Source: Anaerolineales bacterium (GTDB taxonomy: Bacteria > Chloroflexota > Anaerolineae > Anaerolineales > E44-bin32). Taken from it: a DNA stretch of 12,546 bases. Below, in pieces: positions 1-5,593 of the stretch. How positions within the stretch are numbered: position 1 is the first letter of the stretch; every line of letters begins with the position of its first letter. Under the pieces are notes generated by a model. That model was not told where the DNA came from. It saw only the letters and a list, made by a program, of their open reading frames with translations, and made no database searches. Location of the stretch: assembly GCA_011772595.1 (NCBI GenBank), contig WVZH01000216.1, positions 6,962 to 19,507 of the forward strand, given 5' to 3'. The translations under genes and the position numbers were made by a program.

Positions 1-388
1 CGACCCCCAATTCGCCGCGTGAGGCAAACCCGGAAGTATTGTGCTGGATGATGGCGGCGATGGACACGATCGGCACGTCATCAACTCGAGCGAGCGTGAC
101 TTGTTCTTGAAAGCTCACGCCGAAATCCGCGGCCCCGCTAGAGACAGCTTGCTCGGCGTAAACCTCTCCGGGTTGGATGATGTCGACATCGAGCCCGGCC
201 TCTTCAAAGTAGCCATTGGTTTCAGCGACAAAGATCCCGGTATGGTTGGTGTTGGGCACCCAGTCGAGCATCAGGATTACAGGGGTGGGTTTTTCAGGCT
301 CGGGGGATGCCGTTGCGGGTAGACCGCTACATGCGGCCAGAAGTAGTCCAGCCAGGGTGATCGTCAGGAGCGAAACGTTTTTCTTCAT
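1..388 (-). CDS. thiY: Thiamine/pyrimidine ABC transporter substrate-binding lipoprotein (NMT1/THI5-like), N-terminal part
   Basis: Only the first 129 codons are inside the window; the gene continues past the left edge. The ATG at 388 follows a very strong Shine-Dalgarno (AGGAGG, 391-400 on the complement). Residues 1-20 form a lipoprotein signal peptide, MKKN then a hydrophobic stretch ending in the lipobox LLAAC, so Cys20 would be lipidated and the protein anchored outside the membrane. After a Pro/Glu/Thr linker comes LDWVPNTNHTG (residues 41-51), the signature of NMT1/THI5-type proteins that bind thiamine pyrimidine precursors, then GYFEEAGLDVDI and a GAADFGVS segment typical of the first lobe. 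It is the last visible gene of the TPP-riboswitch operon and 43 bp after the permease, which supports a thiamine-related ligand. Known relatives (ThiY) bind formylaminopyrimidine; whether this one binds that, HMP or thiamine cannot be read from the sequence. The ATPase partner is presumably beyond the window. Confidence 0.9.
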   Translation of the reverse strand, partial: MKKNVSLLTITLAGLLLAACSGLPATASPEPEKPTPVILMLDWVPNTNHTGIFVAETNGYFEEAGLDVDIIQPGEVYAEQAVSSGAADFGVSFQEQVTLARVDDVPIVSIAAIIQHNTSGFASRGELGV

Positions 389-431
389 GTAAAACCTCCT
401 TTGGGAGCACATTCCATAATCTCTGAGGGAC

Positions 432-1256
432 TTAGTAAATCCCGATGTCCTCCCACTGCTCAGCACGCTGAGCAGAGTGGTACCAGGGTAGCATGAGGCG
501 CTCGATCAGGTAGATCAGCGCGAACAAACCGATACTGATCGCCGAGGTGATCACAATAGCCACGAAGACCTGGTCGGTTTTCAGGGCGTTCTTTGAACGC
601 AGCATGTACAATCCAAGACCTGCCGTTCCCCCAACCCACTCTCCAATCGTGGCACCGACCACGCTGTAGGTCACAGCCACTCGAAGTCCAGAGAAAAAGC
701 TGGGCATTGCAGCGGGGAGTCGCACGATGCGCCAGATTTGTCGTCGCGCTGCGCCCATCGCCCGTATGAGCGCCACGAGATCGGGGTCTGCGGAAGCGAG
801 CCCATCCGCTGTACTGACTGCCATCGGGAAGAAGCACACAAGAACAACGACGATGACTTTTGGTAACAATCCGAAGCCGAACCAGATGATAAGTAAGGGT
901 GCGATTGCGAGGATCTGTACGGTCTGTGAAGCGACTAATATTGGATATAGCGCCCGGCGTAAGAATGAGGAGAGGTCCATCATCGCGGCGATGGCGACAC
1001 CCAATAGAATCGCAATCGCCAGACCGATCATGGTCTCGATCATCGTCGTGCCGATTGCTGAAACCAGGATGTGCCGAGTCTCCCATCCGGCTTCGACGAC
1101 CTTCTTGGGAGATGGTAGGATAAAGGATGAGAGACCGCTACGCTCGGCGATGATATGCCATGAGAACAGAACAAAGCAGATCAACAAAATAGGTGGTACG
1201 GCTTCACGTACCCAGGTAGGCAATCTTCGTGGTCTTTGACGTGTTTGGTATGGCAT
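432..1256 (-). CDS. thiX: ABC transporter permease of the thiamine/pyrimidine uptake system (ThiX-like)
   Basis: A 274-residue inner-membrane protein of the BPD_transp_1 (SsuC/TauC/ThiX) type. About six hydrophobic segments are visible: roughly residues 18-36, 66-92, 103-127, 132-149, 195-216 and 231-251. The cytoplasmic EAA loop that docks the ATPase lies at about 148-195, with the conserved glycine in RAMGAARRQIWRIVRLP near residue 168 and SGLRVA after it. An FILPSP motif near residue 46 is usual at the N-terminus of this family. Start: ATG at 1256, 27 bp after the stop of the thiamine-binding gene, with a modest purine stretch upstream; the N-terminal basic residues fit the positive-inside rule. 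Stop TAA at 432-434. The family alone does not decide the substrate (close relatives carry sulfonates or taurine); the TPP riboswitch, thiN and the THI5-like lipoprotein next door point to thiamine or its pyrimidine precursor. Confidence 0.92.
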   Translation of the reverse strand: MPYQTRQRPRRLPTWVREAVPPILLICFVLFSWHIIAERSGLSSFILPSPKKVVEAGWETRHILVSAIGTTMIETMIGLAIAILLGVAIAAMMDLSSFLRRALYPILVASQTVQILAIAPLLIIWFGFGLLPKVIVVVLVCFFPMAVSTADGLASADPDLVALIRAMGAARRQIWRIVRLPAAMPSFFSGLRVAVTYSVVGATIGEWVGGTAGLGLYMLRSKNALKTDQVFVAIVITSAISIGLFALIYLIERLMLPWYHSAQRAEQWEDIGIY

Positions 1257-1283
1257 CGTACCTATCCCCGTTCTTCAGGGTTC

Positions 1284-1598
1284 TCACGACCCCCCATGTT
1301 CGCTTCTATATTTCCGTACCTTTTCCTCCATCGTGGTTCCAGCGACTCGATCGCCGATCTTGATGATCGTCACGACCTGTTCTGCTCCGGCTTCGAAGCA
1401 GGCTAAGTGGGCGGCTTTGGCGATCTCCAACAACTCGTCCAGCCGCCCTTCCATGACTGTCTCCATCGGACCTACCTCGTATTTAACCCCCGCTCTGGCG
1501 ATGACTTCGATCGCGCGATCGACAACTGGGTAGACATCTTCTAAAAGGGGTAGAACCTGCACACCAACGTTGACGGTTCGATTTTCGTCCCCTGACAT
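1284..1598 (-). CDS. Thiamine-binding protein, MTH1187/YkoF-like family (PF01910, formerly DUF77)
   Basis: A 104-residue soluble protein of the size normal for the family. The characteristic elements are visible in order: VGVQVLPL (residues 11-18), the central YEVGPMETVMEG stretch (about 40-51), and the C-terminal VTIIKIGDR. Members fold as ferredoxin-like domains and form tetramers; structures of relatives have shown bound thiamine or HMP-like ligands, hence the family name. The ATG at 1598 follows a strong SD (GAGGAGGGA) at 7-10 nt. It sits between thiN (101 bp upstream) and the permease (27 bp downstream) in a TPP-controlled operon. The family's role in uptake is not settled: it lacks a signal peptide, so it would act in the cytoplasm, perhaps accepting or buffering incoming ligand. 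The assignment to the family is firm; the precise role is inference. Confidence 0.88.
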   Translation of the reverse strand: MSGDENRTVNVGVQVLPLLEDVYPVVDRAIEVIARAGVKYEVGPMETVMEGRLDELLEIAKAAHLACFEAGAEQVVTIIKIGDRVAGTTMEEKVRKYRSEHGGS

Positions 1599-1699
1599 CA
1601 GCGTCCCTCCTCATTTTCTTTGCCTGGCTTGCTGGTGTTATTCGTTGATCATCGGATTTCTTGCCCGGGTGTGCAGATCAATACCTGTTTACCGTACGA

Positions 1700-2356
1700 T
1701 CACGCTCGTCCTGGTGTGTGTACTGCGAGCAACATCCCGGTTTTCAGGTCTACGCGTGCGACCGGTCCCGTGATAACATTGCTGATCCCCCGCGCCGGAC
1801 CGAAGGCCAGGTCGTCTCCGCTCATCGGATAGGCCAAATGATGCGTTGAGATCCCAGTTGCGTCAGTGCTCAAAGGGATAAGGCTGAGTGTGTCTCCGGG
1901 ATCACCTTCGATCTCCTCACCAGGGGGTCGGATCAGCCACGCTGTCTGTTTTTCGTGCCAAATTTGTATTCGGGTGGTAGAAAGTCGCGGGTGGGTGAGC
2001 AAGAGCACATTGGCGAGTGTCATGTCCATGCGCCCTCCGATCGCACCCAATACGATGATCTGCCTTGCACCACGACTGGCTGCATAGAGAAGCGCTAGCT
2101 CCAGGTCGGTCTCGTCCTTTTCTGCGGCGGATAGTTCGAACGTCGCGCCGGAATCGGTTAGGGCTAGCTTGCTTTCGGGATCCAAGGAATCGAGATCGCC
2201 AATGACGACATCGACCTGCAAGTCGAGGGATTGTGCCAGGCGACTCCCCCCGTTCGCAGCGATTACGAGCGGTGCTCGTATGGTTTTCAAGCGTCTTCGC
2301 AAGATCTGACGCTGACCGATCTCGCCGTTCCCCACGACAATAGCTGGTGTTTCCAT
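1700..2356 (-). CDS. thiN: Thiamine pyrophosphokinase (thiamine diphosphokinase)
   Basis: Transfers pyrophosphate from ATP to thiamine, giving TPP, the ligand of the riboswitch upstream. From ATG 2356 the protein has 218 residues, normal for the family. Visible motifs: ANGGSRLA (34-41), GDLDSL (53-58), KDETDLELAL (80-89), GAIGGRMDMTLAN (104-116) and GISN (190-193); GDLDS, DxTD and GGRxD are the ATP/Mg and thiamine site signatures. The frame is open upstream to a TTG at 2398, but I reject that start: bases 2360-2386 between it and the ATG form an intrinsic-terminator-like hairpin of the riboswitch, and the extra residues contain no family motif. The SD for the ATG is probably GGGAG in the 3' arm of that hairpin, about 11 nt upstream. 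First gene of the operon. It makes most sense as salvage: imported or condensed thiamine is converted directly to TPP. Confidence 0.93.
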   Translation of the reverse strand: METPAIVVGNGEIGQRQILRRRLKTIRAPLVIAANGGSRLAQSLDLQVDVVIGDLDSLDPESKLALTDSGATFELSAAEKDETDLELALLYAASRGARQIIVLGAIGGRMDMTLANVLLLTHPRLSTTRIQIWHEKQTAWLIRPPGEEIEGDPGDTLSLIPLSTDATGISTHHLAYPMSGDDLAFGPARGISNVITGPVARVDLKTGMLLAVHTPGRA

Positions 2357-2359
2357 ATC

Positions 2360-2386
2360 AAAAACCACTCCCAGGCGAGGGAGTGG
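2360..2386 (-). terminator. Attenuator hairpin of the TPP riboswitch expression platform
   Basis: On the complement, CCACTCCC (2386-2379) and GGGAGTGG (2372-2365) form a perfect 8-bp stem around a 6-nt loop (TCGCCT), followed at once by TTTTT (2364-2360). This is the shape of an intrinsic terminator, with a rather short U tract. It lies between the aptamer and the thiN ATG at 2356. The 3' arm also supplies the only SD-like sequence (GGGAG), so formation of the stem would block translation as well as, or instead of, ending transcription. Confidence 0.8.
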
Positions 2387-2413
2387 CGTGGTCTCCAATC
2401 GAATTGATTTCTT

Positions 2414-2510
2414 GCCATCCCTACGCCGGCATTACCCGGATCAGGTTCGACGGGTCGAGGGCCATGACCCTCCTCTCAGCCTGAGACCGTCAGGCTCCCC
2501 GTGGAAGGTA
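2414..2510 (-). promoter_or_regulatory. TPP riboswitch aptamer (THI box)
   Basis: The complement carries the conserved thi-box elements in order. A P3 hairpin GCCTGA-CGGTC-TCAGGC is followed by the near-invariant CTGAGAGG. A variable arm AGGGTCATGGCCCT comes next, then ACCCGTCGAACCTGATC, CGGGTAATGCCGGCGTAGGGA. The strings CTGAGA and AACCTGATC..GGGTAATGCC..GTAGGGA are the hallmarks of this RNA. P1 closes between ACCTTCC (2509-2503) and GGGATGG (2421-2415). It lies in the leader of the thiN-led operon, downstream of a good sigma-70-type promoter, so TPP is expected to repress the operon. Confidence 0.97.
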
Positions 2511-2531
2511 TCATTGCGGATACTATATTGA

Positions 2532-2560
2532 AGTATATCTTTGCAAAACTTTAGGGTCAA
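2532..2560 (-). promoter_or_regulatory. Sigma-70-type promoter of the thiamine operon
   Basis: On the complement, -35 TTGACC (2560-2555), a 17-nt spacer (2554-2538) and -10 TATACT (2537-2532). Each hexamer matches the consensus at 5 of 6 positions and the spacing is optimal. Transcription would start near 2525, about 15 nt before the TPP aptamer begins, which is the expected placement. No other promoter is needed for the genes down to the left edge. Confidence 0.82.
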
Positions 2561-2642
2561 GCTGGTGATTGCGTTGAGATCGCATCCTTCTGTGCATGGA
2601 GGTTACAGAGAGCCGATGATATAAATATCTCGTGTACGCCTT

Positions 2643-2685
2643 CTTACAGAGCAGGGTAGCGCTGATTTAGCACTGCTTCTGTAAG
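2643..2685. repeat. Long imperfect inverted repeat directly after the receiver gene stop
   Basis: CTTACAGAGCAG (2643-2654) and CTGCTTCTGTAAG (2673-2685) pair over 12 bp with a single bulged base; the loop is 18 nt. The repeat begins one base past the stop codon of the receiver gene (TAG, 2689-2687). No T tract follows on either strand, so it is not a textbook intrinsic terminator. It could still end or stabilise the receiver transcript before the thiamine promoter at 2560. Confidence 0.6.
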
Positions 2686-2686
2686 G

Positions 2687-3052
2687 CTATTTCCCAACCA
2701 ATTCCATCACACGGTCGACCAAATGGTCTGGAGAGAAAGGTTTGAGGATGTAATCGATCGCGCCTGCCTCCAGGCCCTCTTTTACTTCGGCTTCCTGCCC
2801 CTTTGCAGAGAAGAACACCACTGGGATGTGCTGGAGCTTTTCATCGTTTTTGATCCGTTGGCAAACTTCGTAACCAGACATCCGCGGCATGCGCACGTCG
2901 AGCATCACGAGGTCGGGGAGTTCCTTGAATGTGAGGTCGAGCGCTTGCTCACCATCGGCAGCCACGACGACATGATAGCCGTGGTATCGTAGTGTGAAGG
3001 CGATGAGATCCCTGATATCTCGCTCATCTTCTGCGATAAGGATTTTGATCAT
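2687..3052 (-). CDS. Single-domain response regulator (CheY-like receiver)
   Basis: A 121-residue stand-alone REC domain with no output domain. Acidic pocket E8-D9, phosphoacceptor D52 in VMLDVRMP, switch residue S82 in VVFFSAKG (Ser in place of the common Thr) and the conserved lysine K104 in YILKPF are all present, so it should be phosphorylatable. ATG at 3052, with only GGGG as an SD-like stretch. It lies 248 bp downstream of the Ras-like GTPase on the same strand, and no histidine kinase is in the window. With no DNA-binding domain it probably acts by protein-protein contact, like CheY or a phosphorelay carrier. Belonging to the same signalling group as the GTPase and DUF4388 protein is inferred only from position. 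Confidence 0.95.
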   Translation of the reverse strand: MIKILIAEDERDIRDLIAFTLRYHGYHVVVAADGEQALDLTFKELPDLVMLDVRMPRMSGYEVCQRIKNDEKLQHIPVVFFSAKGQEAEVKEGLEAGAIDYILKPFSPDHLVDRVMELVGK

Positions 3053-3300
3053 CCCCGTATCCTATGGAACCGATCTTCATTCGTCCCGAAGCACCTTGTA
3101 TGCTGTACCCTCCACGCTGAGTAAGGTGGACCGTACAAGCCTCAATTCCGAGATCGGGTGACTATCACTGTGTTCACTGGCAGCAGGCCTTCCCGCGCGC
3201 ATGGCGATGATTAGAAGGACGAATGGCTTCGAATTGGGCGGGGCTGGACGTTGTTGTAAGGGAACTCACTGTTTGCCCCCGAGTGCAAGGATTGACAAGG
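3053..3300. other. 248-bp intergenic region without a recognisable gene
   Basis: It lies between the GTPase stop and the receiver start on the minus strand. I find no family-like protein in any frame, no hairpin with a T tract, and no convincing -35/-10 pair facing the receiver gene. Its length suggests that the receiver may have its own promoter, but I cannot point to it. Confidence 0.5.
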
Positions 3301-3837
3301 CTATGCTTCTTTTTTCATCTCCTCCAGGATACTGTAGAGGAGTTCCAAAAGCACGTTCTTGACAGTTTCCTTGTCGGTGGCTACGCACGGAAGCATTTTC
3401 ACTTTGCTGTCGAGCTTCAAAGCGATGCGTAGGTCGTCCACCTCCCATGCATCTTCGAAATCTTGTTTGTTGGCGGCTACAACATAAGGTGTAGGCGCAT
3501 AGGCGCGAAAGGTTTGCAGAATCCCTCTGGCTTCTCTGAACGTTTCAGGGCGCGCGCTATCCACCATGACAATAAAACCTAACATCCCCTCAGAGAGTAT
3601 TTCCCACATGAAATCAAAGCGTTTTTGGCCTGGGGTGCCGAAGAGGTAGAGCACAAGATCATCGTCGACAGTTATCCGTCCGAAGTCCATAGCTACCGTT
3701 GTGGTTTCTTTCACCCGTTCGGCTTCCGTGCTGATTTTACGCTCCGTGGACACGACATCGATCTCGCTGACCGAGGTAATAAAGGCGGTTTTCCCGCTGT
3801 TGAAGGGACCGGTGACGACCATCTTGACAGTTTGCAT
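3301..3837 (-). CDS. Small Ras-like GTPase of the SRPRB-related/MglA-like type (COG2229)
   Basis: A 178-residue single-domain GTPase. G1 P-loop GPFNSGKT (10-17), a switch I region rich in threonine (TTTVAMDFG, 45-53), G3 FGTPGQKRF (66-74), G4 NKQD (123-126) and a G5-like CVATD (151-155) are present. In G3 the usual Asp of DxxG is Gly; this is shared by COG2229 relatives and resembles the divergent TVPGQ of MglA, so it does not by itself mean loss of activity. Relatives work as polarity or signalling switches (MglA of Myxococcus, CvnD of the Streptomyces conservons), usually with a Roadblock-type partner, which is not seen here. ATG at 3837 follows GAGG by about 8 nt. The start is 13 bp after the stop of the DUF4388 gene, so the two are almost certainly co-transcribed and probably work together. 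Confidence 0.93.
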   Translation of the reverse strand: MQTVKMVVTGPFNSGKTAFITSVSEIDVVSTERKISTEAERVKETTTVAMDFGRITVDDDLVLYLFGTPGQKRFDFMWEILSEGMLGFIVMVDSARPETFREARGILQTFRAYAPTPYVVAANKQDFEDAWEVDDLRIALKLDSKVKMLPCVATDKETVKNVLLELLYSILEEMKKEA

Positions 3838-3850
3838 GGGCGATCCTCAC

Positions 3851-4666
3851 CTACAAAGATCGGATACGATCGATCAAACGATTGACCAACGAAGCCTGTT
3901 TCTTTCGATCAACAGGTGGAAGCTGCATGGCCTCTTTCGGTAAGGGCATTCCATCCGGCCTCACGACTTCAACTAATCCTGCCTGTAGTAATCCATAGAC
4001 GATACGACGGATCTCCAGGTCGTTCATTTTATTAACCTTGGCGATCTGTTTGATCGTGTTCTTGGGGTTGATGTACGATACGACTTTCCATTCCTCGACG
4101 GTCAAGTTGACGTCGCGAATGTTGGCGCCAGGGCGTTCGACGAAATCGAGTGCCATACTTAAGTTGGGGATCTCTTCCTGGAGATGTTCCCACTCCTGTA
4201 CCTGCCGGGAGCCTTCCATGATGATATTTTCAAGGTCGAGGCGAATCGTGATGGAATCCTCAGGTGGAAGGACGCTCGCATCGAATCGGAAGTAACCGTC
4301 TCCCCAGGTGAAGAGATGATACACGATATCCAGAACGTACTGTTGGATCCCGGAGAGAATATCCTGTTGCGTCAGGTACCCGGCGTTGATCAGCAGCAGG
4401 CCGAGCTCTTTATCGCTTTTATCACCGGCATGAGATTGAATCACGGTGGCCTGTTTCGCGGTCATCTTGCCGGCCTTGGTAAGTACACCCGTGAGGGAGC
4501 TATCGGCTTTGCCTAGTTGGGCATATATTAATTTGCCTTGATTAAAGGAAATCCAAGCGACCTCATTGGGTCCCTCCACCGTGAGGGTTCCGGTTTTACG
4601 GGCCAAGTTAATAAGGTTTAGCAATTGTGTGACTGTGAAGTCGCGAAGGTTGCCCTTGAGTGCCAT
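3851..4666 (-). CDS. PATAN/DUF4388 domain protein with C-terminal winged-helix-like region
   Basis: A 271-residue soluble protein. Residues 1-150 match the DUF4388 (PATAN) pattern: the opening GNLRDFTVTQLLNLI, KTGTLTV (24-30), ISFNQGKLIYAQLG (39-52), GLLLINAGYLT (89-99) and VLDIVYHLFTWGDGYFRF (111-128). Residues about 188-235 (LTVEEWKVVSYI, KNTIKQIAKVNKM, EIRRIVYGLLQAGLVEV) read as a winged helix-turn-helix of the kind often attached to DUF4388. The tail (245-271) is basic and probably flexible. Known PATAN proteins sit in two-component and twitching or heterocyst regulation (PatA, Myxococcus and Thermus proteins), often as adaptor domains. ATG at 4666 is preceded by AGAGG. It heads the signalling group, with the GTPase 13 bp after it and a candidate promoter at 4788-4816. 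Its partner and output are unknown. Confidence 0.88.
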   Translation of the reverse strand: MALKGNLRDFTVTQLLNLINLARKTGTLTVEGPNEVAWISFNQGKLIYAQLGKADSSLTGVLTKAGKMTAKQATVIQSHAGDKSDKELGLLLINAGYLTQQDILSGIQQYVLDIVYHLFTWGDGYFRFDASVLPPEDSITIRLDLENIIMEGSRQVQEWEHLQEEIPNLSMALDFVERPGANIRDVNLTVEEWKVVSYINPKNTIKQIAKVNKMNDLEIRRIVYGLLQAGLVEVVRPDGMPLPKEAMQLPPVDRKKQASLVNRLIDRIRSL

Positions 4667-4953
4667 CTAGGCCTCTACCGTGGTTTTGCTTTCAGTGTAA
4701 TTGTGTCGTGTTACTGGTACCATGCCCTGAGCCTCGGCTGTAGAGGTGAGTTCTCGCCGCGCGTGGCATTCACCAGTAGGTGGCGGGATTATACCTATAG
4801 CGATAATACAGCGCAAACGAATATCTAGGAAAGAGGCACTCTCGGTCTATTCGGTAGGAAAAGTTTTTCCATAAGTTCCGTGTGATTGATCAAGCTGGTA
4901 TTCAATTGGGTTTCGAAGTGTTGTCTGCACATCCACCTTGCTTCCAGTATTTC
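4667..4953. other. 287-bp intergenic region between the UPF0316 pair and the DUF4388 gene
   Basis: It holds the candidate promoter at 4788-4816 and an AT-rich palindrome at 4857-4870 (GGAAAA-GT-TTTTCC, 6-bp arms). The palindrome lies about 85 nt after the last UPF0316 stop and could be an operator or a weak transcript end; it has no T tract beyond the stem. I see no small gene here. Confidence 0.5.
4788..4816 (-). promoter_or_regulatory. Candidate sigma-70-type promoter of the DUF4388-GTPase genes
   Basis: On the complement, a perfect -10 TATAAT (4793-4788) with a weak -35 TTGCGC (4816-4811) at a 17-nt spacing. Transcription would start near 4781, leaving a leader of about 115 nt before the ATG at 4666. 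The -35 matches at only three positions, so an activator or another -35 may be involved. Confidence 0.55.
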
Positions 4954-5586
4954 TTACGCCTTCCAGCCTCCACGCAACTGACGTACGTGTTCAACAGTAA
5001 TGAAGGCCTGAGGATCGACTTCGAGAATCCCACGTTTGACGAGCCCGACTTCTCTGCGCGGGGTATAGCACAGGATGACGTTGACCGTACCCGCAATACC
5101 GGCACCTGACAATTCCGTCGCACCGTACCCATGATCGTGTAAATACTCCATTACGGCGTCACCGAGGTGTGGGCTGGTGATGCGTAGTAGGCTGTGTCCG
5201 GGGGCCAGTCTGGCCTCGATGATGATGCCAAGCACATTGCCGGTTGCATAGCCCGCCGCGTAGGCGATGATGTTCCAGAGGTTATTGAGGTTCCCTAGCA
5301 CACCTGCCACCCCGATAACGAACAGCGAGGATTGAGCGATTGCGAGAAACCATGCGGTTGCTTTATGCCCGCGTACAACGGTCAACATCCTCAGGGTGGC
5401 GAGCGTTAAATCGCTTGTGCGTAGAGAGAAGATGAGCAGGGGGACTACTCTTGCTGGGACAACTGTCCAATCCAAGCCTACGAGAAAATTCGATGGAGTG
5501 CTGCTCAGGTCAAAGAAATGGGTGAGGACACCTGTGGTAGCAATCATTGAATAGAGAATTAAGGACCGCATGCTTACGACCAGCAC
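4954..5586 (-). CDS. UPF0316 membrane protein (DUF5698 + DUF2179), downstream copy
   Basis: Function unknown. The family signature is clear: LIFSLRTSDLTLATLRML (51-68), VVRGHK, NNLWNIIAYAAGYATGNVLG (101-120) and IIIEARLAPG, followed by a soluble C-terminal DUF2179 domain (about 133-205) ending in DPQAFITVEHV. The N-terminal half has three or four hydrophobic segments, so it is probably an inner-membrane protein with a cytoplasmic tail. It is 210 residues from the GTG at 5586, eight bases after the stop of the upstream paralogue; an ATG at 5571 is also possible, and neither has a strong SD. Compared with its neighbour it has about 33 extra N-terminal residues that include a further hydrophobic stretch (about 8-22). 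The two copies align without large gaps from IFSLR onward and are close to half identical by eye. Family call is firm; start and role are not. Confidence 0.82.
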   Translation of the reverse strand: MLVVSMRSLILYSMIATTGVLTHFFDLSSTPSNFLVGLDWTVVPARVVPLLIFSLRTSDLTLATLRMLTVVRGHKATAWFLAIAQSSLFVIGVAGVLGNLNNLWNIIAYAAGYATGNVLGIIIEARLAPGHSLLRITSPHLGDAVMEYLHDHGYGATELSGAGIAGTVNVILCYTPRREVGLVKRGILEVDPQAFITVEHVRQLRGGWKA

Positions 5587-5593
5587 ATTGGCA

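Noticed and set aside
41..322. Plus-strand open frame of 93 codons
   Set aside because: It lies opposite the lipoprotein gene, which has a signal peptide, a strong SD and the THI5 motif. The plus-strand product has no family features.
460..1086. Minus-strand 208-codon open frame inside the permease gene
   Set aside because: It is a +1-type shadow of the permease frame: Arg/Asp/His-rich, no motifs, and the overlapping frame has clear transmembrane segments and the EAA loop.
3223..3432. Plus-strand 69-codon frame over the 3053-3300 gap and the GTPase end
   Set aside because: Most of it is antisense to the GTPase C-terminus, it has no SD and it resembles no family. The gap has no other gene-like signal.
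4625..4828. Plus-strand 67-codon frame in the DUF4388 upstream region
   Set aside because: No SD, mixed composition, and it overlaps both the DUF4388 start and the -10 box on the other strand.
4857..4870. GGAAAAGTTTTTCC palindrome as an intrinsic terminator of the UPF0316 operon
   Set aside because: The stem is only 6 bp and AT-rich, with a 2-nt loop and no T tract after it. Kept only as a possible operator.
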